Shown here: piece by piece, positions 37,501 through 50,257 of the stretch
Position numbering within the stretch: position 1 is the stretch's first letter
Layout: every line of letters starts with the position of its first letter
From: Stutzerimonas stutzeri
Lineage (GTDB): Bacteria > Pseudomonadota > Gammaproteobacteria > Pseudomonadales > Pseudomonadaceae
Assembly: GCF_024451105.1 (NCBI RefSeq)
Contig: NZ_JANGEY010000012.1
Location: 1-64,000 of the forward strand
Direction of reading: 5' to 3'
DNA length: 64,000 bases
Program-made: the position numbers and the translations under genes
Notes under the pieces: model-generated
Told to the model about the DNA's origin: nothing
Databases searched by the model: none
Seen by the model: the letters and a program-made list of their open reading frames with translations, nothing else

Positions 37501-38984
37501 ACAAGCGCCACCTGCTGCTGGGCATCGCCCTGCTCGCCCTGTTCGCCCTGCTGCTGCTGATCGCCCGCCCGAGCGCCGCGCCGGATCCGGCCGCCGCGCC
37601 CGCCGCCGGCAGTCCGCCGGACGCCACGCCCCAGCTCGCCTCGCTGAGCCGTCTCGACGGCCAGCCGCCGGCGCGCCGGCCGCTCGCCATCCAGCGCTGG
37701 CAGACCGCCGAAGGCGCCCGCGTGCTGTTCGTCGAGGCCCGCGAGCTGCCGATGTTCGACCTGCGCCTGACCTTCGCCGCCGGCAGCAGCCAGGACGGCG
37801 GCCAGCCGGGGCTGGCCCTGCTCACCAACGCCATGCTCAACGAAGGCGTCGAGGGCCTCGACACCACGGCGATCGCCGCCGGCTTCGAAGGTCTCGGCGC
37901 ACGCTTCGGCAACGGCGCCTACCGCGACATGGCGGTCGCCTCGCTGCGCAGCCTGTCGGCCGCCGAACAGCGCGAACCGGCGCTGGCGCTGTTCGCCAAG
38001 GTGGTCGGCGCACCGACCTTCCCCGCCGAGGCGCTGGCGCGCCTGAAGAACCAGGCGCTCGCCGGCCTGGAGCTGCAGAAGCAGAACCCCGGCAAGCTGG
38101 CCGGCATCGCCCTGTTCCGCCAGCTGTACGGCGCGCACCCCTACGCCGAGCCGAGCGACGGTACCCCGCAGAGCATTCCCGCCATCGAGCGCGCCCAGCT
38201 CGCCGCCTTCCACGCCCGCGCCTACGCCGCCGGCAACGCGGTGATCGCCCTGGTCGGCGACCTGTCGCGCGACGAGGCCGAGGCCATCGCCGCCCGGCTG
38301 TCCGCCGCCCTGCCCGCAGGGCCGGCGCTGCCGCCGCCGCCGCCGCCGCAGACCCCGAGCGGCGGACGCCAGCACATCGAGTTCCCCTCGCAGCAGACCC
38401 ACCTGCTGCTCGCCCAGCTCGGCATCGACCGCCGCCACCCGGACCACGCCGCGCTCCACGTCGGCAACCAGATCCTCGGCGGCGGCGGTTTCGGCTCGCG
38501 GCTGATGGAGGAGGTGCGCGAGAAGCGCGGCCTGACCTACGGCATCTACTCCGGCTTCACCCCCATGCAGGTGGCCGGGCCGTTCACCATCAACGTGCAG
38601 ACCCGCGCCGAACTGAGCGAGGCCACTCTCGCGCTGATCCGCGACCTGGTGCGCGACTTCGTCGCCCGCGGGCCGAGCGCGGCGGAGCTGGCGCGAGTCA
38701 AGCGCGAGCTGAGCGGCAGCTTCCCGCTGACCACCGCGAGCAACGCCGACATCGTCGGCCAGCTGGCCGCCATCGGCTTCTACGACCTGCCCAGCACCCA
38801 GCTGGAAGACTTCATGGACCAGGTGCAGCAGCTCACGGTGGAGCAGGTGCGCGCGGCCATGGCCCGCCACCTCGACGCCGACGCCTTCGTGGTGGTCTCC
38901 AGCGGCCCCACGGTCGAGCAGCAACCGCTGCCGCCCCCCGTCGAACGACCCGCCGTGCCGCGCGCCGGCGTACCGGAGCACTGA
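37497..38984 (+). CDS. M16 family peptidase-like protein, non-catalytic partner
   Basis: A 495-residue protein with a membrane-anchor or signal segment (about residues 6-22) and two M16 domains, but without the HxxEH zinc motif. It keeps the C-domain RGLTYGIYSGF segment that supplies the Arg/Tyr pair to its catalytic partner. A run of six prolines (about 280-285) links the two halves. Overlap with the preceding peptidase gene indicates that a heterodimer is made, as in mitochondrial processing peptidase. Its stop overlaps the rsmD start (TGATG). Confidence 0.9.
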   Translation: MNKRHLLLGIALLALFALLLLIARPSAAPDPAAAPAAGSPPDATPQLASLSRLDGQPPARRPLAIQRWQTAEGARVLFVEARELPMFDLRLTFAAGSSQDGGQPGLALLTNAMLNEGVEGLDTTAIAAGFEGLGARFGNGAYRDMAVASLRSLSAAEQREPALALFAKVVGAPTFPAEALARLKNQALAGLELQKQNPGKLAGIALFRQLYGAHPYAEPSDGTPQSIPAIERAQLAAFHARAYAAGNAVIALVGDLSRDEAEAIAARLSAALPAGPALPPPPPPQTPSGGRQHIEFPSQQTHLLLAQLGIDRRHPDHAALHVGNQILGGGGFGSRLMEEVREKRGLTYGIYSGFTPMQVAGPFTINVQTRAELSEATLALIRDLVRDFVARGPSAAELARVKRELSGSFPLTTASNADIVGQLAAIGFYDLPSTQLEDFMDQVQQLTVEQVRAAMARHLDADAFVVVSSGPTVEQQPLPPPVERPAVPRAGVPEH

Positions 38985-39607
38985 TGTCCCGTCCCTCCGC
39001 CAAGCCCTCCCGTCGACCCGCCGCCGGCCGCCAGGCCGGCGGCCAGCTGCGCATCATCGGCGGCGAGTGGCGCTCGCGGCGCCTCGGCTTCCCCGACGCC
39101 CCCGGCCTGCGCCCCACCCCGGACCGGGTGCGCGAGACCCTGTTCAACTGGCTGGCCGCCCAGGTGCCGGGCGCCCGCGTGCTCGATCCCTTCGCCGGCA
39201 GCGGCGCGCTGCTGCTCGAGGCGCTGTCGCGCGGCGCCGGCCGCGGCCTGGCCCTGGAGCTCAATCCGGCGGCCGCCGCGGCCCTGCGCGACAACCTGGA
39301 ACTGCTGCGCGCGAGCAACGCCGAGGTGCGCCAGGCCGACGCCCTGCAGCACCTGCAGGGCGCGAGCGCCGAGCCCTTCGACCTGGTGTTCCTCGACCCG
39401 CCGTTCCACAAGGACCTGCTCGCCCCCGCCTGCCAGCTGCTGGAGACCCGCGGCTGGCTGACGCCCGACGCCTGGATCTACACCGAGAGCGAAAGCGCCC
39501 CCTCCGGACTCGGCCTGCCGGACAACTGGCAGCTGCACCGCGAGAAACATGCCGGGCAGGTGTACTACGCGCTGTGGCGGCGCCAGGCACCCGGCACGCC
39601 GGCCTGA
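38984..39607 (+). CDS. rsmD: RsmD, 16S rRNA (guanine966-N2)-methyltransferase
   Basis: A 207-residue SAM-dependent methyltransferase for G966 of 16S rRNA. Visible motifs: LRIIGGEWRSRRL, the TPDRVRETLFNWL motif, SAM site VLDPFAGSGALLLEALSRGA and catalytic LDPPFHK (NPPF-type). The N-terminal Arg/Ala-rich 20 residues are an extra tail. Translationally coupled to the M16 gene upstream. A terminator follows at 39624-39643. Confidence 0.95.
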   Translation: MSRPSAKPSRRPAAGRQAGGQLRIIGGEWRSRRLGFPDAPGLRPTPDRVRETLFNWLAAQVPGARVLDPFAGSGALLLEALSRGAGRGLALELNPAAAAALRDNLELLRASNAEVRQADALQHLQGASAEPFDLVFLDPPFHKDLLAPACQLLETRGWLTPDAWIYTESESAPSGLGLPDNWQLHREKHAGQVYYALWRRQAPGTPA

Positions 39608-39623
39608 GTCGCCACGCGTCGCA

Positions 39624-39643
39624 CGCCGCCGCGGCGATTTTTT
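39624..39643 (+). terminator. Rho-independent terminator after rsmD
   Basis: A 5-bp GC stem (CGCCG, CCG loop, CGGCG) is followed by A and six Ts. It is short but has a strong U-run, 16 bases after the rsmD stop. Confidence 0.65.
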
Positions 39644-39766
39644 GTCGATCGCATCACAAGCCAAAGCACGACTGCGTCACACCACTGCAAAGCCGACAAG
39701 GTCGGCGGTATGCTGCACCGACGAGTCCGGGCGCATCTTTCCGTAGCGCGCGGACCAGGAGTCCGC

Positions 39767-43459
<3,693 letters not shown>

Positions 43460-43476
43460 TCGCCCTGCCGTTCCCG

Positions 43477-43508
43477 GACGCCGGCCCTCGGGCCGGCGTC
43501 TTCATTTC
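43477..43508 (+). terminator. Terminator after the ferredoxin gene
   Basis: An 11-bp inverted repeat (GACGCCGGCCC and GGGCCGGCGTC, two bases between) followed by TTCATTT, 18 bases after the stop. It overlaps the end of the convergent transporter gene. Confidence 0.7.
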
Positions 43509-45349
43509 GTCTCCACGCGGATCAGCGGCTCGTCGCCGGCGCTGCGGAACGGCAGTTGCGGCATCACCTCGCGGCCCTCGCCCAGACCGAGCAGCAGCAC
43601 GTTGCGCAGGCTCTGGCCGATGCGGCTGGCATAGCCCAGGTCGTTCATCAGCGAACTGGCGCGCAGGCCGTCCAGGCGCTGCTCGCGCACCGCGGCGAAC
43701 AGCCGCTCGCGGAAGGCCGCGTCGAAGTTCGCCGCCTGGTTGTCGAAGTACTCCAGACGCGCCTTGAGCGCCTCGGCCGGCAGGTCGAGCAGGCTGATCG
43801 CACGCACCTCGCGCAGCACCCAGAGCAGATGGCGGCGCAGCTCGGCGTAGGCGGCGCTGACCGCCGGCTCGCCGTCGGTGAGCCGGCGGCCGAGGTTCTT
43901 CTGCAGGTGCTTGGCATCCTTCACCGCGTCCACCAGCTGCAGCGCCACCAGCTGGCTGGCGACCCAGGCGCGGCCGTGCGCCTCGTCCAGACCGACCTCC
44001 AGGCGCCCCATGTAGCTCAGCAGGTCGGCGTACACGCCCTTGATGTGGTGCTGATAGAGTTGCTCGGCGTCCATGCCGCCTCTCGCCGTGCGCGCCGAGG
44101 CCTGCAACGCCGCCTCGTCGACCCGGGCGCTGCGCAGCTGGTCGACCGGCAGGTACAGGGCGTGGCAGATCACCTCCAGACTCAGCCGCGCCAGGTGCTG
44201 CAGCTCGCGGGCCACCGCCTGCACGGCGGCGTCCGCCGAGTTCAGCGCGCTCTCGTCCAGATAGCGGGCGCGGGTCTGCGGCGCCACCTGGCCGCCGTCC
44301 ATTTCGGCAATCAGCACGTGCGGTTCGGCGACATCGGGCAGCAGCCGCTCCAGCCAGCGCGCCAGGCGGCCGTGCCAGGGCACGAACAGCAGCACGCCCA
44401 GACCGTTGAACAGGGTGTGGAACAGCGCCAGCTGGAACAGCGCGTTTCCGTCCAGGCCGAGGCGGGCGGCCAACCAGGCGGTCAGCGTGGTCAGCGGGGC
44501 GATCAGCAGGATGCTCGGAGTGCTGGTCCCCAGGTTGAACAGCACATGGCCGAGGGCCAGGCGCTTGCCGGGGCGGGCGCCGCCCAGCGAGCCGAGCACC
44601 GCGGTGACGGTGGTGCCCAGGTTGGCGCCGATGGCCAGGGCGAAGGCCTGCTCGAGGCCGATCTGTCCGCCGGCCAGCGCGGTCAGGGTCAGCATCAGCG
44701 CGGCGTGGCTGGACTGCAGCAGCACCGTGGCGAGCATCCCGGCGCCGACGAACAGCAGGCTGCCGAGCAGGCCGGGTACCCGGATGCTGGCCGGGTCCAG
44801 CCAGCCGGTGGCGCCGGAAAAGCCGCTCTGCATCAGGTCGATGCCGAGGAACAGGAAGCAGATGCCCAGCAGTACCCGACCGACGCCCCTGGCGCGCGGA
44901 CCGTTGAAGCCGAGCAGGCTGCCGACCACGGCCAGCGGCAGGGCCAGGGCGCCCAGACTGGCGCTCTGCCCGGCCAGCGCCAGCAGCCAGATGCCGCTGG
45001 TGGTGCCCAGGTTGGCGCCGAAGATGATGCACAACCCGGCCGCCAGGCCGATCAGCCCGGTGCCGAGGAAGGCGATGGTCAGCAGCGAGATCAGCGAGCT
45101 GGACTGCACCAGCGCGGTGGCCAGCACGCCGAAGCCGAGGCTTTTCCAGGCCCGGTCGGTGACGCGGGCGAGGATCCGCTCCAGGCCGCCGCCGGCCAGC
45201 AGGCGCAGGCCATCCTCCAGGCACTGCATGCCGAACAGGAACAGCGCCAGACCGCCGGCCAGTTCGGTCCAGCCCTCGCTGAACCAGAACGACACCAGCA
45301 GCCCGGCGATCAGCAGCCAGACCGCCCACTCGCGCGCTGTCCCCTTCAT
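43502..45349 (-). CDS. Na/Pi-cotransporter family protein with PhoU-like C-domain
   Basis: A 615-residue membrane protein of the sodium-dependent phosphate (NptA/PNaS) family. The two inverted-repeat Na_Pi_cotrans units carry the QSS motifs ALVQSSSLISLLT and VLLQSSHAALMLT, each followed by GANLGTT. After about ten helices, a soluble helical C-terminal half (about 380-600) resembles PhoU. It is closely related along its length to the gene immediately upstream (45389-47242). GAGGGA lies five bases before the ATG. The ion and anion specificity cannot be told from sequence. Confidence 0.88.
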   Translation of the reverse strand: MKGTAREWAVWLLIAGLLVSFWFSEGWTELAGGLALFLFGMQCLEDGLRLLAGGGLERILARVTDRAWKSLGFGVLATALVQSSSLISLLTIAFLGTGLIGLAAGLCIIFGANLGTTSGIWLLALAGQSASLGALALPLAVVGSLLGFNGPRARGVGRVLLGICFLFLGIDLMQSGFSGATGWLDPASIRVPGLLGSLLFVGAGMLATVLLQSSHAALMLTLTALAGGQIGLEQAFALAIGANLGTTVTAVLGSLGGARPGKRLALGHVLFNLGTSTPSILLIAPLTTLTAWLAARLGLDGNALFQLALFHTLFNGLGVLLFVPWHGRLARWLERLLPDVAEPHVLIAEMDGGQVAPQTRARYLDESALNSADAAVQAVARELQHLARLSLEVICHALYLPVDQLRSARVDEAALQASARTARGGMDAEQLYQHHIKGVYADLLSYMGRLEVGLDEAHGRAWVASQLVALQLVDAVKDAKHLQKNLGRRLTDGEPAVSAAYAELRRHLLWVLREVRAISLLDLPAEALKARLEYFDNQAANFDAAFRERLFAAVREQRLDGLRASSLMNDLGYASRIGQSLRNVLLLGLGEGREVMPQLPFRSAGDEPLIRVETK

Positions 45350-45388
45350 CCCGATCCCTCCCGATGAGCCGCCTGGCCGGAGCCGCCG

Positions 45389-47242
45389 TCACAACTGGAT
45401 CAGCGGTTGCTCGTCCTCGCTGCGGAACGGCAGTTGCGGCCACAGCTCGCGTCCCTCGTCGAGACCGAGGATCAGCACGTTGCGCAGGCTCTGGCTGATC
45501 CGGCTGACGTAGCCGAGGTCGTTCATCAGCGAGCTGGCATGCAGACCGTCGAGGCGCTTGTCGCGTACCGCCGCGAACAGCCGCTCGCGGAACTGGCCGT
45601 CGAAGCGCGCCGCCTCGCCGTCGAACAGCTCCAGGCGGGCGCGCAGCGCCTCGGCCGGCAGGTCGAGCAGGCTGATGGTGCGGATCTCGCGCAGCACCCA
45701 GAGCATGTGCCGGCGCAGCTCGGCGTAGGCGGCGCTGACCGCCGGCTCGCTGCCATTGAGCTGGCGGCCGAGGTTCTTCTGCAGGTGCTTGGCGTCCTTG
45801 ACCGCATCGACCAGCTGCATGGCCAGCACCTGGCTGGCGACCCACGCGCGCTGGTGGCTGTCGTCGAGACTGGCCGTGAGGCGGCCCATGTAGCTGACCA
45901 GATCGCTGTACACGCCCTTGATATGGCGCTGATAGAGTGCCTCGGCATCCAGCCCGCGGCGCGCGTCCTGCGCCGACTCGCGCAGGACACGCTCGTCGAT
46001 CTGCGCGCTGCGCAGCTGGTCGACCGGCAGGTACAGCGCGTGGCAGATCACCTCCAGGCTCAGCCGCGCCAGGTGCTGCAGCTCGCGGGCCACCGCCTGT
46101 ACCGCGGCGTCCGCCGAGTCCAGGGCATTGTCCTCCAGATAGCGCGCCCGGGTCGGCGCAGCAACCTGTGCCGGCGCCTGGACCTCGGCGATCAGCACGC
46201 TGGGCTCGGCCTGCTCCGGCAGCCAGCGCTCCAGCGCCGCCCCCAGGCGCTGGTGCCAGGGCACGAACAGCAGCACGCCCAGACCGTTGAACAGGGTGTG
46301 GAACAGCGCCAGCTCGAGCAGCGCGTTGCCGGCGAAGCCGAAGTGCCCGGCGAGCCGCAGCACCAGCGCGGTGAGCGGCTGCAGGAACAGCAGCGCCAGC
46401 GCCGCCACCGAGCAGTTGAACACCACGTTGCCGAAGGCCAGGCGCTTGCCGGCGCGCCCGCCGCTCAGCGAGCCGACCAGCGCGGTGACCACCCCGCCGA
46501 CGTTGGTGCCGATGGCCAGGGCGAAGCCCTGGTCGACATCGATCTGCCCGGAGGCCAGCGCGGTGAGCACCAGCATCAGGCTGGCGTGGCTGGACTGCAC
46601 CACCGCGGTGACCAGCGCACCGATGCCGACGAACAGCAGGATGCCCTGGATGCCCGGCACCCTGAACTGCGCCGGATCGAACATCTCGGTGGCGTCGCTG
46701 AAGCCGCCCTTGATCAGGTCGATACCGAAGAACAGGAAGCAGATGCCCAGCAGCACCCGTCCGGCGCCCTTGCCCCGCGGACCGCTGAAGCCGAGCAGGA
46801 TGCCGAACACCGCCAGCGGCAGGGCCAGATCGCCGAGGCTGGCGCTCTGCCCGGCCAGCGCCAGCAGCCAGATGCCGCTGGTGGTGCCGAGGTTGGCGCC
46901 GAACACGATGCACAGGCCGGCGCCCAGGCCGATCAGTCCGGTGCCGAGAAAGGCGATGGTCAAGAGCGACACCAGGGTGCTCGACTGCACCATGACGGTG
47001 GCGACGACGCCGAAGCCCAGGCTCTTCCAGGCCCGGTCGGTGGCCCTGCCAAGGAAACGCTCCAGCTCGCCGCCGGCCAGTTGCCGCAGCCCTTCCTCGA
47101 GGCTCTGCATGCCGAACAGGAACAGCGCCAGGCCGCCGGCCAGGCGGGTCCAGCCCGGGCTGAACCAGAACGACAGCGCCAGCGCCGCCGCCAGCAGCCA
47201 CATCGCGGCCGTATTGGCCTTGTTGTCCTTGTTGAGAGTCAA
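45389..47242 (-). CDS. Na/Pi-cotransporter family protein, tandem paralogue
   Basis: A 617-residue protein with the same architecture as its neighbour: GGLALFLFGMQSLEEGL, QSS motifs VMVQSSTLVSLLT and AVVQSSHASLMLV, GANLGTTSG and GTNVGGVVT segments, and a PhoU-like tail. The two share long identical stretches, such as HTLFNGLGVLLFVPWH, so they arose by tandem duplication. The second GANLGTT is altered to GTNVGGV here. The start is TTG at 47242 with GGGAGA five bases upstream; the next ATG would remove 13 residues. 39 bases separate the pair, so one transcript is likely. Confidence 0.87.
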   Translation of the reverse strand: MTLNKDNKANTAAMWLLAAALALSFWFSPGWTRLAGGLALFLFGMQSLEEGLRQLAGGELERFLGRATDRAWKSLGFGVVATVMVQSSTLVSLLTIAFLGTGLIGLGAGLCIVFGANLGTTSGIWLLALAGQSASLGDLALPLAVFGILLGFSGPRGKGAGRVLLGICFLFFGIDLIKGGFSDATEMFDPAQFRVPGIQGILLFVGIGALVTAVVQSSHASLMLVLTALASGQIDVDQGFALAIGTNVGGVVTALVGSLSGGRAGKRLAFGNVVFNCSVAALALLFLQPLTALVLRLAGHFGFAGNALLELALFHTLFNGLGVLLFVPWHQRLGAALERWLPEQAEPSVLIAEVQAPAQVAAPTRARYLEDNALDSADAAVQAVARELQHLARLSLEVICHALYLPVDQLRSAQIDERVLRESAQDARRGLDAEALYQRHIKGVYSDLVSYMGRLTASLDDSHQRAWVASQVLAMQLVDAVKDAKHLQKNLGRQLNGSEPAVSAAYAELRRHMLWVLREIRTISLLDLPAEALRARLELFDGEAARFDGQFRERLFAAVRDKRLDGLHASSLMNDLGYVSRISQSLRNVLILGLDEGRELWPQLPFRSEDEQPLIQL

Positions 47243-47438
47243 GACTTCTCCCGGGCATCAGCCGAAACGGAGGGGCATGGAACCAATGATGGTCGACGCG
47301 GAGCGGCCGCGCCGCTGCGAAGGCAGGCCGGGCGCCGCATGAAGGCGCCATGACGCTAGCGTGACGATTCTGCCCGAAAGCGGGCGCGAGCGGGGAGAGG
47401 GGACAGGGTGCCCGGCCGGACACCCTGGAGGGAAACGC

Positions 47439-47789
47439 TTACTGCTGACCCTGACCGTAGGCCGGACGGGTCTCGGTGCAGCCCAGGCAGCGCGCGAAGG
47501 CCGCACGTCCCGGTTCGATCACCAGCGCCTCGGCCGCCTCGCCGGTGTTACCGCCCAGCGCCGAGAACGGCAGGGTCACCACGAAGACGCCCGCCCCGAT
47601 GGCCGTGGCGGCGATCAGCAGCGGCCGGGCGATCAGCAGGTCGGCGGTCATCGAGAAGGCCCTGGGGTACTCGACGGTGTATTGCGGATCGCCGCTGACG
47701 TTGTCCTGGGAGGCCGACGCGGACAGCGGAAGGGCGGCCAGACCGCTGGTCAGGATCAGGCCGAGGGCGGTGGAACGGAACAGTTTCAT
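47439..47789 (-). CDS. Small secreted or membrane protein with a CLGC motif
   Basis: A 116-residue protein of unknown function: signal peptide about residues 1-24 (ending PLSASAS), a hydrophobic segment (about 48-75, [27 protein letters not shown]) and a C-terminal [13 protein letters not shown] stretch. Similar small Pseudomonas proteins are sometimes labelled multidrug transporter without basis. The ATG at 47789 follows AAAGGA. TATAGT (47831-47826, minus strand) is a plausible -10. The 196 bases beyond its stop, up to the transporter start, hold nothing recognisable. Confidence 0.7.
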   Translation of the reverse strand: MKLFRSTALGLILTSGLAALPLSASASQDNVSGDPQYTVEYPRAFSMTADLLIARPLLIAATAIGAGVFVVTLPFSALGGNTGEAAEALVIEPGRAAFARCLGCTETRPAYGQGQQ

Positions 47790-47889
47790 GCGCAGGGTCC
47801 TTTTGCCGCGTTGCACGTGGGGTTAACTATATCAGCCAATCGACACGCACCAGCGTGAACACCGTCAATCGGCGTGGCCGAAAACGCTT

Positions 47890-48702
47890 TCAGCGCTGGC
47901 AGCGCGGACAGTACACGCTGGCCCGCTGGCCCAGCCTGATCTCGCGCAAGGTGCCGCCGCAGAGCTTGCAGAACTGGCCGCCGCGGCCGTAGACGAACAG
48001 CTCCTGCTGGAAGTAGCCGGGCTTGCCGTCGCCGCCGACGAAGTCGCGCAGGGTGGTGCCGCCGCAGTCGATGGCCTGGGCGAGGATGCGCCTGATCTCC
48101 TCGGCCAGCCGCAGGTAACGCGCCCGCGAGATCGAGCCGGCCGCGCGGCGCGGGTCGATGCCCGCGGCGAACAGTGCCTCGCTGGCGTAGATGTTGCCGA
48201 CCCCGACCACCACCGCGTTGTCCATGATGAACGGCTTGACCGCCAGCTGCTTGCCGCGCGACAGCTCATACAGCCGCTCGCCGTCGAACTCGCCGCCCAG
48301 CGGCTCCGGCCCCAGCTTGCGCAGCAGCTCGTGCTGGAGCGGGTCCTCGCTCCACAGCAGCGCGCCGAAGCGGCGCGGGTCGTGGTAGCGCAGCGCCAGC
48401 CCGGAATCCAGCACGATGTCGACGTGCTCGTGCTTCTGTGCCGGCAGGCCGGCCTCGACCAGGCGCAGGCTACCGGACATGCCGAGGTGGCCGATCAGCG
48501 TGCCGCACTCGGCCTCGATCAGCAGGTACTTGGCGCGCCGAGCGACCCGCTCGATGCGCTGCCCGGACAGACGCACGTCGAGATCCTCGGGGATCGGCCA
48601 GCGCAGGCGCCGCTCGCGGACGATCACGCGGGTCACGCGACGGCCTTCCAGGTGCGGGGCGATACCGCGGCGGGTGGTTTCGACTTCGGGCAGTTCGGGC
48701 AT
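47890..48702 (-). CDS. mutM: MutM, formamidopyrimidine-DNA glycosylase
   Basis: A 270-residue base-excision repair enzyme removing 8-oxoguanine and formamidopyrimidines. The N-terminal [13 protein letters not shown] provides the catalytic proline (after Met removal) and Glu. [10 protein letters not shown], the helix-two-turn-helix region [12 protein letters not shown] and the C-terminal zinc finger with Cys pairs CKLC and CPRC are complete. The exact start is fixed by the required N-terminal Pro. Confidence 0.97.
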   Translation of the reverse strand: MPELPEVETTRRGIAPHLEGRRVTRVIVRERRLRWPIPEDLDVRLSGQRIERVARRAKYLLIEAECGTLIGHLGMSGSLRLVEAGLPAQKHEHVDIVLDSGLALRYHDPRRFGALLWSEDPLQHELLRKLGPEPLGGEFDGERLYELSRGKQLAVKPFIMDNAVVVGVGNIYASEALFAAGIDPRRAAGSISRARYLRLAEEIRRILAQAIDCGGTTLRDFVGGDGKPGYFQQELFVYGRGGQFCKLCGGTLREIRLGQRASVYCPRCQR

Positions 48703-48775
48703 GGCGGCTGACACGGGCAAAACAGGGGCCGCCAACATAGCAGGATTGCCGGCACAGGCAACCGCACGAACAAGC

Positions 48776-48838
48776 CCTGCAGGAGCGAGTGCATGCGCCT
48801 TTGCCAGGCCCTTTGGCGAATGAATTCGCCCCTGCAAG
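48776..48838. repeat. Degenerate palindromic repeat upstream of rlmI
   Basis: Two 24-base arms (48776-48799 and 48815-48838) are inverted copies matching at about 19 of 24 positions, with CTGCAGGAGCGA/TTCGCCCCTGCA-type ends. This resembles the GAGCGAATTCATTCGC family of intergenic repeats common in Pseudomonas. It lies between divergent mutM and rlmI. Confidence 0.55.
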
Positions 48839-48861
48839 AGGGGAGCGACCCCGCCTTCCGC

Positions 48862-48867
48862 TATAAT
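48862..48867 (+). promoter_or_regulatory. rlmI promoter, -10 element
   Basis: A perfect TATAAT hexamer 27 bases before the rlmI ATG. The expected -35 position (AGGGGA) is poor, so only the -10 is supported. Confidence 0.5.
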
Positions 48868-48893
48868 CGGCGCTTTTTGCGAGAGTGCGCACC

Positions 48894-50090
48894 ATGTCCC
48901 TGCCCAGCCTGCGACTGAAAGCCAATGCCGAGCGCCGCCTGCGCGCCGGCCACCTGTGGGTCTACAGCAACGAGGTGGACGTGGCGGCCACCCCGCTGGC
49001 GCTGTTCCAGCCGGGCGACCAGGCCATCCTCGAGATGAGCAACGGCAAGGCCCTCGGCATCGTCGCGATCAGCCCGCAGAACCTGATCTGCGCGCGGCTG
49101 ATCTCCCGCGACGTCAAGCACCCGCTGGACAAGTCGCTGCTGGTGCACCGCCTGAACGTCGCCCTCGGCCTGCGCGAGCAGCTGTTCGAGGCGCCCTGCT
49201 ACCGGCTGGTCTACGGCGACTCCGATTTCCTGCCCGGCCTGGTGGTCGACCGCTTCGGCGACCATCTGGTGGTGCAGCTGGCCTCGGCGGCCATGGAGCG
49301 CCAGAAGGACGCGGTGATCGAGGCGCTGGTGCAGGTGCTCAAGCCGCGCGGCATCCTGCTCAAGAACGACTCCAACGCCCGCGACGCCGAAGGCCTGAAC
49401 CGCTACGTGGAGACCGCCTTCGGCGTGGTGCCGGAGTGGGTGGCGCTGGAGGAGAACGGCGTGAAGTTCGAGGCGCCGGTGCAGGGCGGGCAGAAGACCG
49501 GCTGGTTCTACGACCACCGCCTCAACCGTGCGCGCCTGGCACCCTACGTCAAGGGCAAGCGGGTGCTCGACCTGTTCAGCTACGTCGGCGGCTGGGGCGT
49601 GCAGGCCGCGGTGTTCGGCGCCACCGAGGTGATGTGCGTGGACGGCTCGGCGCTGGCCCTGGACGGCGTCGAGCGCAACGCCGCGCTGAACGGCGTGGCC
49701 GAGAAGCTGGCCTGCGTCGAGGGCGACGTGTTCGAGGCGCTCAAGGAGCTGAAGGCTGCCGAGGAGCGTTTCGACGTGATCGTCGCCGACCCGCCGGCCT
49801 TCATCAAGCGCAAGAAGGACCTGAAGAACGGCGAGGCCGCCTACCGCCGGCTCAACGAGCAGGCCATGCGCCTGCTCAACAAGGACGGCATCCTGGTCAG
49901 CGCCAGCTGCTCGATGCACCTGCCCGAGGACGACCTGCAGAACATCCTGCTCTCCAGCGCCCGCCACCTCGACCGCAACATCCAGCTGCTCGAGCGCGGC
50001 GCCCAGGGCCCCGACCATCCGGTGCACCCGGCCATCGCCGAGACCCGCTACATCAAGAGCCTGACCTGCCGGATCCTGCCCAACGGCTGA
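48894..50090 (+). CDS. rlmI: RlmI, 23S rRNA (cytosine1962-C5)-methyltransferase
   Basis: A 398-residue methyltransferase with an N-terminal PUA domain ([20 protein letters not shown]), an EEHD-like middle segment ([20 protein letters not shown]) and a C-terminal SAM domain ([40 protein letters not shown]). The conserved Cys of SCS is the likely nucleophile for 5-methylcytosine formation. The ATG at 48894 is used; an in-frame GTG nine bases earlier is less likely. Confidence 0.94.
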   Translation: MSLPSLRLKANAERRLRAGHLWVYSNEVDVAATPLALFQPGDQAILEMSNGKALGIVAISPQNLICARLISRDVKHPLDKSLLVHRLNVALGLREQLFEAPCYRLVYGDSDFLPGLVVDRFGDHLVVQLASAAMERQKDAVIEALVQVLKPRGILLKNDSNARDAEGLNRYVETAFGVVPEWVALEENGVKFEAPVQGGQKTGWFYDHRLNRARLAPYVKGKRVLDLFSYVGGWGVQAAVFGATEVMCVDGSALALDGVERNAALNGVAEKLACVEGDVFEALKELKAAEERFDVIVADPPAFIKRKKDLKNGEAAYRRLNEQAMRLLNKDGILVSASCSMHLPEDDLQNILLSSARHLDRNIQLLERGAQGPDHPVHPAIAETRYIKSLTCRILPNG

Positions 50091-50104
50091 GGCGGCATCC
50101 TCAT

Positions 50105-50169
50105 GGTGCGCCTGGCGCACCCTACGTCCCGGGCACCCGCTTGCCCGCGTAGGGTGCGCCGCGCGCACC
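50105..50169. repeat. REP-type inverted pair between rlmI and ilvD
   Basis: Two 22-base units (50105-50126 and 50148-50169) match in inverted orientation at 20 of 22 positions. Each is a GGTGCGC/GCGCACC hairpin with a CGTAGG end, here facing inward. This is the same GTAG-hairpin design as at 5665 and 24261, with the opposite polarity. It follows the rlmI stop by 15 bases. Confidence 0.7.
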
Positions 50170-50257
50170 GCGTCGCCCCGCCGCCCAGCCTGTGCGCTCG
50201 CAGCCAATCGCGTTATCCTGAAAACTTCCGTATCCGCCAGCATTCCGGGAACCCGCC

